Translations under genes and position numbers: made by a program | Notes under the pieces: model-generated | What the model was told of the DNA's origin: nothing | Database searches by the model: none | What the model saw: the letters and a program-made list of their open reading frames with translations, nothing else | In this document: in pieces, positions 11,524 through 23,856 of the stretch | How the letters are laid out: every line of letters begins with the position of its first letter | Numbering within the stretch: the first letter of the stretch is position 1 | Source of the DNA: Liolophura sinensis | Taxonomy: Eukaryota > Mollusca > Polyplacophora > Chitonida > Chitonidae | Direction: 5' to 3' | NCBI RefSeq assembly: GCF_032854445.1 | Contig: NC_088305.1 | Location: forward strand, 25,566,628-25,630,627 | Length of the DNA stretch: 64,000 nucleotides

Positions 11524-13863
11524 TTGTGCCATAATATCCGCAGAAACATGAAGATCTTTGTTTTACAACTACGTTATGAAATAATCCCTAACAGAGCCCC
11601 TGTTATGTTGACATCCACCCTTGTGTTACTCTCATCCCACATGTACATGTATCAGAGGTCCCCACATGAGCCCCTTCTGTTGGCATGGAAAGATACCCTT
11701 CGGGAGATTCCTAAATTTAAAAGACAGTTATTCAGTGGTGTGGACACCTTTTCTCGCTGTCAAAACTCTGTGCTAGGGAGCATGTAGCTGGGAATATATT
11801 GGCACAATTTCCTTTGTGATGAATGATTTGAACAGGATTCTATGACTGTTCTTCCCTTCTGCGAAAACAAAAACCTACCTACCCTCTTTTGTTACATAGG
11901 GCTTGTAACATCAAACAAACAATATTTTAAGTTTGGCCCTGTGGAGTTTACTAGATTTCTTCAATCTTTTTTTCTCACACGTTTATGCGCAACTTTAAAA
12001 GCTATTCTTTGATAACCACCTTAATATTTTCATTATAGTGACAGATTATCTCCTGTGGACTGCCAACATCAGGTTTTCACGAAAAAATGTAACTGTTTCA
12101 GTATACAGGCAGAGACATGCGGCCACTTTTTAAAACACCACTTTGTGAACATGGGAAAAGGTTGAGGAAATAGGGCATCATCTAGCTTACAAAATTTCTG
12201 TGTATTTAGTGCAGCATGCCATGAAATGTTACCTTCAGTTGTAACAGATTTGGTCATGGCTAAGCGATTTTTCACACTATGATCAATGTCAGGCAAATCA
12301 AAGGAGCTACATTTACACAGGCAAAGCGACGAGGAAAGCACCTAGAGACCCTTCGCATCTACAGGCATAACTGCATTTATAGAGACCTAGCTGAGGACTA
12401 GCTGAGGTCTCTCTACAATCATCCGCAAACTGATGAATCTGGCCTGGAACAGAATATCAGTTAGATTGCCGCCTGCCTTGGCTGTCCCATCCATCGAGCA
12501 CGCTCCCCAAGTCCGAAAGTGAAGTACTCAAAATATTAATACGAAGATAACAGGAGGAAATCAGGAAAATTTGTAAAGATGTCGTGAATGATGTATGGGA
12601 CTATAGAGTACATTATTTAAGTTCATCAGCAAAATAAATTAAACATAACAAAATATTTGAAATAATTAAGAATATTTAAAAAGATAAAATTTTAAATAAA
12701 AGTTAGAAGTTATAGCGGAAATTTCTGGCAAAAATCCATACTCACTGATCATATTTTCTGAATTTACCAAGAATAGCTCAGATTATTGCATTTCAGTCAA
12801 ATATCAGACTTGTATCCGTGTTATTTCTAGTGTTAAAATGATTTTAAAGTTTTAAAAATTTATAAACAGACAAATCTGAGGAACTTTATTACCCTTTTGG
12901 AACACGTGCAACGACGAGGTTGTTCTTCTACAAAAAGTTAATATTTTGCCCATTCTAAATTAATAGGAAAAATTAAATTGGATTTGCTCGGAGGGATATT
13001 TTGCAAAAAGTCTCTGTGATAATCTCTAATAAAAATAGACAAATTTGAAATAAAGATGTTATGAGAGATAAAATAGGCTCATTATTTCATCCCAAGAATG
13101 CCCATGATAAAAGACCAGATTTCCAGATACGGAGGGATATACCACACGTAGACTCTGACAGTGTTTTATCTGACTCATCTTATTTTCACTTCATATGCTA
13201 TACTAAAGAATTTTTTTACCTTTAAAATTTTGATAGTCAGTTTTATGGGTGGAGGCAATAGCCCAGCATAAATTCTTTCCAGCCTTTGGCAAGTTACTGA
13301 CAAACTTTCTCACATGTGTACACAATATTTGTCGGAAGATGAGTGGTCATCAATGAATAAGAGCACAAACTGTCAAACAAGCACAGTGCACCCTTAGGGC
13401 AAACACCTACTCTATATGCCAGGGTTTTTTTTTATTCGTAAAGTGACACTAAAAAAATCTAGCAATGGAATACAAATAAAACTGAAATACCTGTTTTTTA
13501 TTTCATCTGATCTTGATATTTTTATGATTATTTGGTATTTTTCAAAGTTTTTCAGACCTGTAAAAATATTTACAACAAGAAAACGTTCCTGGAACAGTTT
13601 TATTTTCCATAAATTAGATGATTCTCCATTTTTTTTTTTTATTTTCATACCCTCCTCCGACACTGGGAAAAAAAGATTTACTCTTTCTCTCTTTGAAACC
13701 AGAATTTAAATTGTTACGGCCCCACAAGCTGTGCCAGGAAGCATATGCATGTTTAACCCAGGAGAGTTGAGGGCGTTAGCCATGATTGGCTAATGAATTT
13801 GCTAATTCTGCCAGCATCAGTTTTCTGCACTCACTTCCTAAGGTCAATCTTCATGTATTATGT
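11524..13863. other. Non-coding, nothing recognised
   Basis: A+T-rich from about 12550. Near 12386-12417 there is a short hairpin-like motif with two CTAGCTGAGG direct repeats between AGAGACCT and AGGTCTCT. Confidence 0.5.
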
Positions 13864-14106
13864 TTTATCTATTTATCTGATTGGTGTTTTACGCCGCACT
13901 CATGAATATTTCACTTGCACGACGGCAGCCAGCATTATTTTGGATGGAAACTATGCAGAGCTCAGGGGAAACCCACGACCATCCGCAGGATGCTGGCAGA
14001 CCTTTCCCATGTACGGCTGGAGAGGAAGCCAGCATGAGCTGGACTTGAACTCAGAGTGACCACATTGGTGAGAGACTGCTGGGTCATCACGCTGCGCTAG
14101 CGCGCT
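13864..14106 (-). repeat. MetaSINE-type SINE with target-site duplication
   Basis: Inverted orientation: TTGGTGTTTTACGCCGCACT, CATGAATATTTCAC, ACGGCAGCCAGCATTAT, GAAACCCACGACCATCCGCA and AAGCCAGCATGAGCTGGACT, reaching into the tRNA-like head (B-box in TTGAACTC, then TGCGCTAGCGCGCT). It is flanked by CATGTATTATGT (13852-13863) and CATGTATTACGT (14107-14118), a 12-bp duplication with one mismatch. The first part of the head is missing. Confidence 0.93.
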
Positions 14107-14258
14107 CATGTATTACGTGGAATCTGACTGTGATCCAGAATGTTTCTCCTATCCTTTTATAAATTTAGTGAAATCAAATAAAAACAGTACATGTAAAAGC
14201 ATCAGCAGAATATAACAATACATTTAAAAAATTATCTTTCACATGACTTTTTCTTTGG

Positions 14259-14361
14259 TTACCCTATTTCTTCCAAAATTTGGGACACCAGGTCTCCTCA
14301 CTTTAGCCAATATATATGTAAATCTCGCCGGAATATTGAGTTTCTTTTTTACATATGTTAT
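14259..14361 (+). repeat. Interspersed repeat C, copy 1
   Basis: Shared with 30492-30594: ACCCTAT-TCTTC, then GGACACCAGGTCTCC/GGAACACCTGGTATGC, TTTAGCCA-TAT-TGT, and GGAATATTGAGTTTCTTTTT. Only about 100 bp is visibly shared; the element type is unknown. Confidence 0.65.
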
Positions 14362-14745
14362 TATACATGATAATCTGTACATTAACAAATAAAACGAAAG
14401 TGTTTCATGTATCCTTCAAGCTCAGCCCTTTCAGGGCTTGGAAACGTTATGAACGAACTGCGCCTGTCACACGTGCAGACATGTTACATGTACATGAGCA
14501 TGTCTGTATACAAACGCGAAACTGCTGACGGTTTCCTTTTCGATTGCCAGGAGTGAGTTGTATCAATATGAATACTAGTACCTCCGGCCACTGACTTTGG
14601 AGACTTTACACCCAATAGTGGTATTGACCCACTGACATTTGGTTCTTCTCTACATTTGGTGTTTGGATCACGTTTATCTCACTAAATTCATTTGTTTGTG
14701 ATTGAAAATATTATCACTGCATCTAGTTTAAAATGTCTAAAAGTG

Positions 14746-14920
14746 TATCCAACAAGTACTAATGTAGATCAACAACCTTTCCGCATGTTTGCAAGATGGT
14801 TGATTCAAGCTAACTGAGGGCATTATTCTATATGGTTCCATAAAGTTATACTTTTCGTGAAGACCTGAAACTGGTCAACAAAACTAATATAATTTTGTTT
14901 CTGAAGGCAAATTAAAAAGG
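14746..14920 (+). repeat. Interspersed repeat D, copy 2
   Basis: Matches 1828-1988 in the same orientation (CCGCATGTTTGCAAGATGGT, TTCAAGCTAACTGAGGGCAT, TACTTTTCGTGAAGACCTGA, TTTGTTTCTGAAGGCAAATT). Confidence 0.65.
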
Positions 14921-15334
14921 GGCAAAAATGCAATGAAAATTGCTCTTTCACATGTAAAAATGATAAGGAAGTAGCCGGTAACATATGAAGTTTTCTCTTC
15001 ATTTAACATTATAAGCAATATAAATGATTATAAACCTATAAAAAATTTTATTTATTTTTACTTCTATTTTAATCTTTTCATATTTATGTCCATAAATGTC
15101 TTATGTGAAATGAACTGATGATATTATTATTTGACTGTTGCTTAACAAGAGAGTATGTCAGTTGGCATCATACAACGACAGTCAGTTTTGTGGGAGAAGG
15201 GAATCAATCACTGCTGAACATTCCTGTATGTGACATACAGATATACACATAACACTGGCAGAAGACGACATATACATGGTATTGAAGTGGACATCAAATG
15301 TCAGACTACATAAAGGCCACAAAGCTTCACATAT
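14921..15334. other. Non-coding, nothing recognised
   Basis: A+T-rich without shared repeats or coding signals. Confidence 0.5.
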
Positions 15335-15460
15335 TGCTTATCATCAGCATACAAGGCCCCACAGCGAGATCTTTGGAACATACAAATTCAATGTCCAAAG
15401 CTGGGTTTGAACCTGTGCTTATAGCCTTATGCCAAGCAGCCAATAAGGCGACACCAATTT
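15335..15460 (-). repeat. Possible tRNA-derived SINE or tRNA pseudogene
   Basis: The minus strand reads TTGGCTGCTTGGCATAAGGC (A-box-like), then CACAGGTTCAAACCCAGC (a near-perfect B-box, GGTTCAAACCC), spaced as in a tRNA promoter. There is no acceptor stem or CCA-ready 3' end, so it is not an intact tRNA gene. I found no second copy in the window. Confidence 0.4.
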
Positions 15461-15991
15461 TGTTCTGTATTTTACGGGAGAGCAGAGAAAAACAATTCAA
15501 AACTGTATTTAAACTAAAACTGAAAATCTGCCAATTCATACTGTCTGATCTTCAGTTTTTTATGTGTTTTCGTGTTTTTCAGGGTTTTCTGACCATGTAA
15601 ACATGTCCTCCACAGGAAAAAAAATTGCTGGGATATAGTCCACATTCCCACCAATAAGACAATTTTTAAGTCCTATTTTTATACCCGCCTCTGGTAAGGG
15701 GTTGATTTTGCTCATAAAACAATAATTTAAATCGGTTTGACCTGAATTTAAAGGTTTTGGGTGAAACAAAAAAAAAAAAAAATAACAATAATACAAAAAA
15801 AAATATATACATCAACCCAAAAAACATACAAAAGACAGAGTTTGAATTGTCACACTATCAACACAGTCGTATGATCAATGAATGGCCATAACATCACAGA
15901 GACTTGAATTTAAAAATACACGCCTGTGTACGGCCTCACTAACACTGAAGAATTTACAACATGTGGTTTAGAATATGCACCCATACTTGCT

Positions 15992-16010
15992 GGGGGGGGG
16001 GGGGGGGGGG
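15992..16010. repeat. G19 homopolymer
   Basis: Nineteen consecutive G on the plus strand. Shorter G runs recur near 27967, 28864 and 38756. Confidence 0.95.
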
Positions 16011-16071
16011 AGGGTCAGTGGTACGTATGAGCTTACCCAGTCTAGCCTGCTAAACCAAAGACGGATATGAA

Positions 16072-16545
16072 TTCCTTGGAGTAAAAGAAAGCTAAAATAT
16101 GAAGTAAGGTTCATCATACAGACAACTTACAACTATGCATAAATATAGTTTCAATTATTTTTTTTTTTTTAGTTTTTTTTTGTGAAGAGAGATCAAGCCA
16201 TTTAAACCTTTTAATTCTCCAGTGTTCTTTATGGACCATACTAACTGAGTTTAGGAACTCTGACTTCACAGGAAGTTTTCTAACATTAATCATGACAGTG
16301 AATGTATAATAACACTTTTAACCCGTGAGTAAAAGATTACTGAAATAATGTTCTGAAAAACTCCTTCGTTCTGGTGAACATCAGAGAAAAAAAGGTCTTG
16401 TGACATCAGAGTTCCTAAATACAGTCAGTATGGCCCATACAGCCTACCGTAGAATTTAAATATTTGAATGCCTTTCAACACTTTTTAAAAAATGTAAAAA
16501 AATTAAGCTTTACTTCATATATTAGCTTTCCTTTACTTTAAAGGA
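16072..16545 (+). mobile_element. MITE A, copy 1
   Basis: About 470 bp with long terminal inverted repeats. The left end AGTAAAAGAAAGCTAAAATA matches the reverse complement of the right end, AGTAAAGGAAAGCTAATATA. The interior is also partly self-complementary: TATGGACCATACTAACTGAG against TATGGGCCATACTGACTGTA, each followed by a TTTAGGAACTCTGA block. Other copies are at 28684-29130 and, inverted, at 48493-48884. No coding capacity. Confidence 0.8.
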
Positions 16546-17120
16546 GAAGACAACTTGAAAACATGACAATATAGGATGGAAATGAGCACATTTTTTTTCT
16601 ATCTGGTGATGCCTACTGCAAAATTTTGCAATTTTTCCTTGCCATACATGTAAAGCCTGAAAACGGCAATGCTGGCATAAATCGCTGAGTCCATTGCATC
16701 CTCCATCTTTAACACCCTGTAATTTATGCTGGAGGTGTGTTGCCTCTCAACCAATGAGAGTCCTTAAAACTGCCAGCTTGTTCCTATAAACTCGGAACCT
16801 ACATCCAACATTCCGGTTTCCTGATCGTGAAGCGGAAAATGAACTGTACTCTTCGCTACCTTTTGGGATGAAGAGTTTTGCCGAAAATGTACGAACTGCA
16901 CTTCGGCGGTTTCACCGGCAATTCTCCTCCTAACACAAAAGACTTCAGGACTAGTTCTTGGGCAAAATGGAGTGGCCCACAGCGGATTTTGGCGCTGACT
17001 TTATTTATAATTTATCAACTTGAGGTACATATTAGAATTTTTTTTATGGCTTGCACCTGTGAGGAAAAGCATACTCTTTTCAATGGTATTTGATTGATAT
17101 TTCAATTTTCTTCTCCTTCA
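16538..17120 (+). mobile_element. MITE B, copy 1
   Basis: About 580 bp, closely related to 26697-27215. The ends AAGGAGAAGACAACTTGAAA and CAATTTTCTTCTCCTT form inverted repeats. The left flank is TTAA and the right is TTCA, a probable decayed TTAA duplication. It carries no transposase. It abuts MITE A. The 71-codon plus-strand ORF inside (16878-17093) is not conserved as a frame in the second copy. Confidence 0.8.
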
Positions 17121-19760
17121 AAAGTGTATGTTAACAGCTAACCTGACAATCATCACCTGGACATATAGAGAATTAATTAATTTGTGAAGATACGCGTACA
17201 TCCTGGTCTGTCTTCTGACGCTTGACAGACAGGTAGATTTATACTTCAGAACCAGTGCATAAGTACAATAGGTCACTGACTTCTGTATAATTTTTAAAAA
17301 TCAGTACTAGATATATATATATATATACCTACTAATGTACAGTTGTAATACATGTAGGTCAATGACTCTTGTTTGTAAGATGACAATTAAAAAAAAACTC
17401 AAAACTCAAGTCAACGACCATTTGGATTCAGGTAACAAAGAAGCTGTGTTCATACATGTATGTATTCCCTTCTAATTTCCATATTAATTTGTTATATCGT
17501 TCATGCCAATTAAGGTGTTTAGTACTATTAATGTGAACCAGCAAATCAAAAACCTGTTAAAATTATACGCCGATCTTTTATGTTCACGTATATCATGAAC
17601 ACTTACAGATATGAACTAACTTCATTTAAATTGTGATGTGGTTTTGAAAAATCTTACCGGCATGTCGACTTGTTGATCAACACCACCTGTTTTGAACTCT
17701 CCAGTAAGCCCTGTCCCAGCTAGGGAAAAACAGTGACCTGAATTGGCCTGAGCTATGCTAAGATTAGCCCAGTGGTATAAAGTGTGGGGACAGCGAATCC
17801 GTAAAAGTAGGTCAACATCTAACTGGTGAACTCTATGCTGTATTTATGCAGTAGTCTAGGTACAGCCGCCTTCAGAGCCGTGTGCTCAACTCATCCCCAA
17901 TGCAACATGATCAATATCAAACCTTTGTCAGCTAAAATCCACGGTGACAAGGCTTGCCAGGAATATTCACCTTCAAGAATATAGCATTACGAGCGTAAGC
18001 ATTTCAGGGTCGAGCCGTAAGCGATGGGCTCTTTTCCTATCTCAGTAGCATGAGACTGATCAGGCCAGCGGAGAAAAGCCTTCTAAATTTAGAACACAGA
18101 AAGTTAACATGAGTTATCTCCCTTGCTTGAAGGCAGCGGACCATACCACAGACAGATGTCTGAATTTATGCCATACAAATCTAAAATGGCACATATGCTT
18201 TTGTACGCAAACTATAAATAATAAAAAAAAGGTAGAGGGTAGAAAGGGCCAGGTGAGGTAAAGGTGGAGGGTAGCTAGGGGGGGATATCCCAAACCAGTC
18301 AAACATGACAACAAATTTTCGTTGTAGTTTTGTTAGGTATTATATAAAATTTTGCGACATGTTAGTAAGACAGATGGCTGTTTTCAGCAAACACAAGTAT
18401 TTTTATGTGTCTTTTTCTTTTAAGTTTTTAACTTGAATCTATGCCCAAACTGATATACATATATATAAAGCCACAGCTGATGTGATACAGACTCACTTAT
18501 CAAATTCCATAAATTTGGTGAATTGTACCAATGACTGCCAATTGTGCCAGTACTTTACCATCACCACACAGGTCTGTTCGTCCCGCAGCAAAATCCATTC
18601 CGGTCAGGCACATTCAAAACCATTAATTGTCTCCCTATTGGTGAAAAGCACACGAAGTTTTGTTATATCTTGTCAGAGCCCTCGCCGAAAGTTATGAACA
18701 GGCATAGGGGATGAGTGTCTTAGCCATAATAGCCGAGGTCCTGTGGGATGCAGGTCCCCGGCCACCATGAACATGCCATAGCTGGAGTTGGCTATATTGC
18801 AATTCAAGACCAGTTTAGATCTAAAGTCATAGTTTAAATATATGTCAATATTAATACCAGGTCACCCATGGGATATATCCACTGATAATAAAAAAAACTG
18901 ACAGTTTCACACACATGTAAGCCTTGTATGCAGATACCTCATAAGTATAGCATTACATGCATTTCTTAGAGAGAAAGAATTTCTTAAAATGAGGTACTCC
19001 TTAGGACACTGTCTATTAACTTAAGACCTAAACAATAAGAAATTATTTTATTTATGTTTATTTCATGTATTTCTTGAATAGTTTACTTGAATAGTTTTGG
19101 CAGGTCTGCTTGAGGATTTGGTTTGTATAAAGATTTTCTTATCCTATAAGACCGTATAAATCTTCCAGACAGGAGGGCACACTCAGAAGTTGTTTCCCTT
19201 GCTACTGTGGCTTTGACAGTTGCGTTCATACGGTTTGTTTAAAAAAAAAGATCGAATTGATTTGTTTTGTGTGGCTAGTCTTTTGTGGATGGAATGATGC
19301 TTCCACTCCAGCCAACCCGGATTGGAAATGCTGTTGGCATTGGTCTAATGTGAAAGTTCAGTCGTTGTGCAAACCTGTCAATGCGAGCTTGTCAATCTAA
19401 GGTTGTGCATTCACGGTAAGATTTATGAGCTTAACAAAGGTTTCAAACTTTTTACTTGACTTCAGCTGACATGTCTTGTTATCAATCTTGTAAAATGTGA
19501 ACAAAGATTAAGATATAAAAGGACATAATGTATGTAGTGGGTCTATGCCTTTTGAAATTAGGAGTACGCTAACCACCTGCTACTCACTAATGGCAAACCA
19601 GAAAGTGAAATATGACAGGTGAAACAGATGAAATATGACCTACATATTGCTTACAAGGAAATAATACATCAGAATTACACTAATCCCTTCACATTTTCAC
19701 ATGCCACAGAACAACTTTCACTGCAATTTCCTTTCTGTGAATTAAGTTCACATGTGGCCC
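17121..19760. other. Non-coding, nothing recognised
   Basis: Contains a short AT run at about 17311-17328. I found no coding exon or family repeat. ORFs at 18114-18314 and 18482-18697 lack protein-like features. Confidence 0.5.
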
Positions 19761-19987
19761 TTATTTACTTGAGAATAATTCACTTATACGACGGCAGCCA
19801 GCATTATGGTGGGAGGAAACCGGGCACAGCCCAGGGGAAACCCACGACCATCCACAGGTTGCTGTCGGGCCTTCCCACGTATAGCGGGAGAGGAAGAAAG
19901 CATGAGCTGGACTTGACCGCATTGGTGAGAGGCTCCTGGGTCATTACGCTGCACTAGCACGCCAACCAAATGAGCCACGGAGGCCCC
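19761..19987 (-). repeat. MetaSINE-type SINE, nearly complete head
   Basis: Inverted orientation. ACTTATACGACGGCAGCCAG, CATTATGGTGGGAGGAAACC, CCACGACCATCCACAGGTTG and CATGAGCTGGACTTGA precede the tRNA-like head, which ends CCAAATGAGCCACGGAGGCC (A-box on the minus strand). The poly-(AAAT) tail is degraded. Confidence 0.9.
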
Positions 19988-21480
19988 AATAAATCTGAAT
20001 CTTCAAAAAGAAATTTTTCAAATTGCATCCCGAGTTTACTGGTCAAATTTTCTGAGCATTTATGGTATATCATTTACATGTAAATTTATGTTCTATAGAG
20101 TGCAATTATCAACCCTAAAATTTCAGTTGCACATTTTGCCTAATCCAGAACAGTATTTATCTTAGAAAGCAGTTTCGAAATATTGTTTGGAAGGTAGGAT
20201 GATGTCCTACTGGAAGGTAGGATGACGTCCTGTTGGAAAATGTAAGTTTCAGCAACAAAAATAATATGTAAAAACATCTACTTCTAAAAATGCCCTTGCT
20301 TCAGAGCAAATCTAGGTCATTCACAGTATATCAGTATAGTGTTAACTGTATAATGGTACATATTGCACACGCTACACATCTTAGGGTAGCCCAGAACAAA
20401 GACGAGATTTACACCTGTTTAACCTGCTAGCAAGAAAGGTCTTGGATCAAATCCAATTAATCTCCTTGTACTCCTAAAGGATCATTGGGTATGGCTTTCA
20501 TTTCAGGCTTTGTGGTTATTCTCGGCACAAGAAACAGATGTGAAGGAAACATTTCCACAAAGAGGTTTTGCTGGAAATGTGTAAAAATCAATATCTGACT
20601 GACTGTAGCCCTAACAGGTAGCATATGTCTTACTACTATGAGGCATAGAAATATACATCATATCACTCTCAATGAATCTACAGGGCTTTATTTTTGTCCG
20701 GTTTTACTGGAATCTATATGGATTAAAATTCAGTATCACAAAACCAATGTTTCAAGTTAAAATTTCAATGTGTATGTCAGGTAGAAAACACATTTGAGAG
20801 ATTCCATGTTTATAACCTCTTTAATCTGAACAATTTGTATTGTAATAAAACTATGACCTTGAATGTGACCTTTTTTAAGCAGGAATTTAAGCAGATTTCC
20901 ATATTTTTGGATTACAAGACATGATGAGAATGTGGTCTATGTCTAACATAAATTAAATCCCTGAATATATAGGTGCTTCAACGTAAATAACATTTTAACT
21001 TTTTTAAATAGCATGAATAGCTGGAAGATTTGCCATCATGTCCTGTGCCAAATTATTTCCAGGCTTGAATTGACATCCAGCATGACACATGCTATAAAAT
21101 TTGCTTGAAAATGTGTCTGTTAAATTTCTGGACATATAAAACTTTTATCACGTCACACGTCACGTCACAGTGGGTACCGACCTGGATACAACCAGTGTGC
21201 CGCTTCTAATCTGAAAACTCCTGCTTGTTATACATAATAAATGTAGGCATTGAGGAGGAAGAACTATTAACCCTACTCAAAGCAATTCAGATTTACTAGC
21301 TGCTAATACAGCATCCCCAAAAACATGGATTATCAGCATAAAAACTACGCAAATCCAGAAATATACATTTAGTACTTAAAAATAAGGTAATAGGGAATGC
21401 ACAAATGTAATTCCCACCTGTAACAAAACAGCCCAAGGCTATGTTATCTTTTTCGTTCTTTCCTGTGGTAGATCTCAATA
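19988..21480. other. Non-coding, nothing recognised
   Basis: A short direct repeat, GGAAGGTAGGATGA-GTCCT, occurs at 20190-20232. A B-box-like GGATCAAATCC occurs near 20443 without a convincing A-box. Confidence 0.5.
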
Positions 21481-22375
21481 ATCAATGTACATGTTTATGT
21501 GCTCCTAAAACACCTACATGTACGTGTGCTCCTAAAACACCTGCATGTATGTGTGCTCCTAAAACACCTACATGTAGGTGTGCTCCTAAAACACCTACAT
21601 GTACGAGTGCTCCTAAAACACCTACAAGTACGTGTGCTCCTAAAACACCTACATGTACGTGTGCTTGTGCTCCTAAAACACCTACATGTACGTGTGCTCC
21701 TAAACACCTATATGTATGTGTGCTCCTAAAAACCTACATGCATGTGTGTTCATAAAACACCTACATGCATGTGTGCTCATAAAACACCTACATGTACGTG
21801 TGCTCCTAAAAACCTACACGCATGTGTATTCATAAAACACCTACATGCATGTGTGCTCATAAAACACCTACATGTATGTGTGCTCCTAAAAACCTACTGC
21901 ATGTGTGTTCATAAAACACCTACATGCATGTGTGCTCATAAAACACCTACATGTATGTGTGCTCATAAAACACCTAAATGTATGTGTGCTCATAAAACCC
22001 CAACTTGCATGTGTTCATAAAACACCTACATGCATGTGTGCTCATAAAACACCTAAATGTATGTGCGCTCATAAAACCTCAACTTGCATGTGTTCATAAA
22101 ACACCTACATGCATGTGCGCTCATAAAACACCTAAATGCATGTGTGCTAATAAAACACCTACATGCACGTGTGCTCCTAAAAACCTACATGCACGTGTGC
22201 TCATAAAACACATACAAGTATGTGTGCTCATGAAACAACTACGTGTATGAGTGCTCATAGAAAACCTACATAACTGTGTGCTCCTAAAACACACATACAT
22301 GTATGTGTTTTATGAGCACACATATAAAACACCAACTTGCATGTGTGTTCATAAAACACCTACATGTATGTGGTA
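21481..22375. repeat. 27-bp minisatellite, about 33 units
   Basis: Unit TGTGCTCCTAAAACACCTAC plus ATGTACG. It moves from a CTCCTAAAACACC form on the left to a CTCATAAAACACC form on the right. The period is nine codons, so the plus strand reads CAPKTPTCT repeats (later CAHKTPTCM) over about 100 residues and the minus strand reads RSTRTCRCF repeats. Loss of CA in some units (AAAACC for AAAACACC) shifts the frame repeatedly, so coding is unlikely. Around 22296-22326 one unit is inverted (TGTATGTGTTTTATGAGCAC). Confidence 0.95.
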
Positions 22376-22844
22376 CAAACTGCAACATCACAGAAGAAAA
22401 TGTGTTATGCTGGAATTTGGACCTTTTGTGTAGCTTGTCCTCATGTCTCCCACTGCTCAATATTATACAAAGCACAACTATGCCCTTTTCATGGGGCTGA
22501 CTTGAGAGCATTTTACAGATCTGAAACAGTAATACTTATTGATAGCACTGGTACTCTTCAAAAGATCAATACAAAGTTTGTTCTTCTCATATGTGAACAG
22601 TGCATACCCCACCTCCTCCCAATCCACTCTCCCCTCCAATCCCCCACCCATACACATATCTGCCTTAACAGAATACATCTTCTGGGTTTACAGCATGTGT
22701 TCAAGTTCACAAACTACCAGGCTTTTTCACACAGACATTTTCTGTTGTTAACCTTGTATCTGTATATAATTTTTCGGCTACCCACACTATTAAAAAAAGT
22801 TACAATGACCTTTACTATGGACATGGGGCTTTTGTCCTGCTGTT
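22376..22844. other. No supported gene
   Basis: A 166-codon plus-strand ORF (22364-22864) starts in the minisatellite and continues into unique sequence. Its composition is Thr/Leu/His-rich with no domain I recognise, and nothing suggests splicing, so I do not accept it as a gene. Confidence 0.4.
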
Positions 22845-23208
22845 TTCCAGGATTGAGCCTATGATATGGCTGCTTAAAATAAATTATAAGCCTATAAATA
22901 ACGTTAAACAATGTTAATTAGTAAAAAATGAGGGTATCACAACAAATGTGCACTAAATATCCCAATTTCGTTGCTCCCAATTAACTATCTTTTCACTAAA
23001 TGTCACATTTTGGCCTTTAATTCGTATTTCCAGGCTAGAGTCTACGAAACAGCTGCGTAAAAAAAAATTACATGCCTTTACTAATGTTTAACTATGTTAA
23101 TTAGTCAAAAATGAGGGTATCAAAACAAATGTGCACCAAACATCCAATTTCACTGCTCCAGCCAATAAACAATTTCTTCACTAAAAGTCACATCTTCACT
23201 TTAAATCT
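22845..23208. repeat. Tandem duplication, two 183-bp units
   Basis: Both units start TTCCAGG and share ATGAGGGTATCA-AACAAAT, GTGCAC-AAA-ATCC, and CACTAAA-GTCACAT. They are moderately diverged, so the duplication is old. Confidence 0.85.
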
Positions 23209-23637
23209 CCTTCTCTACATTTTTAATTAACCATAACAGAAATGTCAGCAAAGATCTAACTGACAACAAATGACCATAACAAAACTTGAATTATAATAAT
23301 TTCACTGATCACTGATCACTTACACATAATTCTATTTTAATTCACCACATACCATATCAACTCTCAATCATTCATTCATTTATTTAACCTCTTACTGAAG
23401 AAGGCAATTTCCCCCTACAGGACATCAGCCAGTTTCATGAGTAAACACAAACACCTTGCCCACGATAAACCACCAGCCTTTGGCAATGTACGTGTATTGG
23501 CCATTTTTCCGTATGTGAAACATAATCATAATGGCATAATAATAATAATAATAAGTTTTAATGAGAGGAAAGTGGTCTTCAGCTAACTTTATATAGAGAT
23601 ACAAGAGAGAGCACTTGTAACTGCTTATTTTCAACTA
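23209..23637. other. Non-coding; short AAT run
   Basis: An ATAATAATAATAATAAT run lies at about 23533-23552. No gene seen. Confidence 0.5.
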
Positions 23638-23779
23638 GAGGGTCTTTCAGCAACCTACGGACGGTTTTGGGTTTCATCTGGGCTCTACCCGCGTTTCCTT
23701 CCACCATAATGCTGGCCTCTGTCATATAAGTGAAATATTTTTGAGTAAGGTGTAAAACACAAAACAAATAAATAAATAT
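23638..23779 (+). repeat. MetaSINE-type SINE, 5'-truncated
   Basis: CAGCAACCTACGGACGGTTT, GGGCTCTACCCGCGTTTCCT, CCACCATAATGCTGGC, ATATAAGTGAAATATTTTTG and AAATAAATAAATA in family order. Confidence 0.88.
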
Positions 23780-23856
23780 TGTGACCTAGGTCCCGAGAAC
23801 CATTGCCAAAAGGGGAATCTCAAAATTAATAATGGGATTTAAAATACACATCTGTT

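Noticed and set aside
15335-15460. tRNA gene on the minus strand
   Set aside because: Good B-box but no closing acceptor stem; listed as SINE or tRNA pseudogene.
22364-22864. 166-codon plus-strand ORF
   Set aside because: Starts in the 27-bp minisatellite and has no recognisable domain; length alone is not enough.
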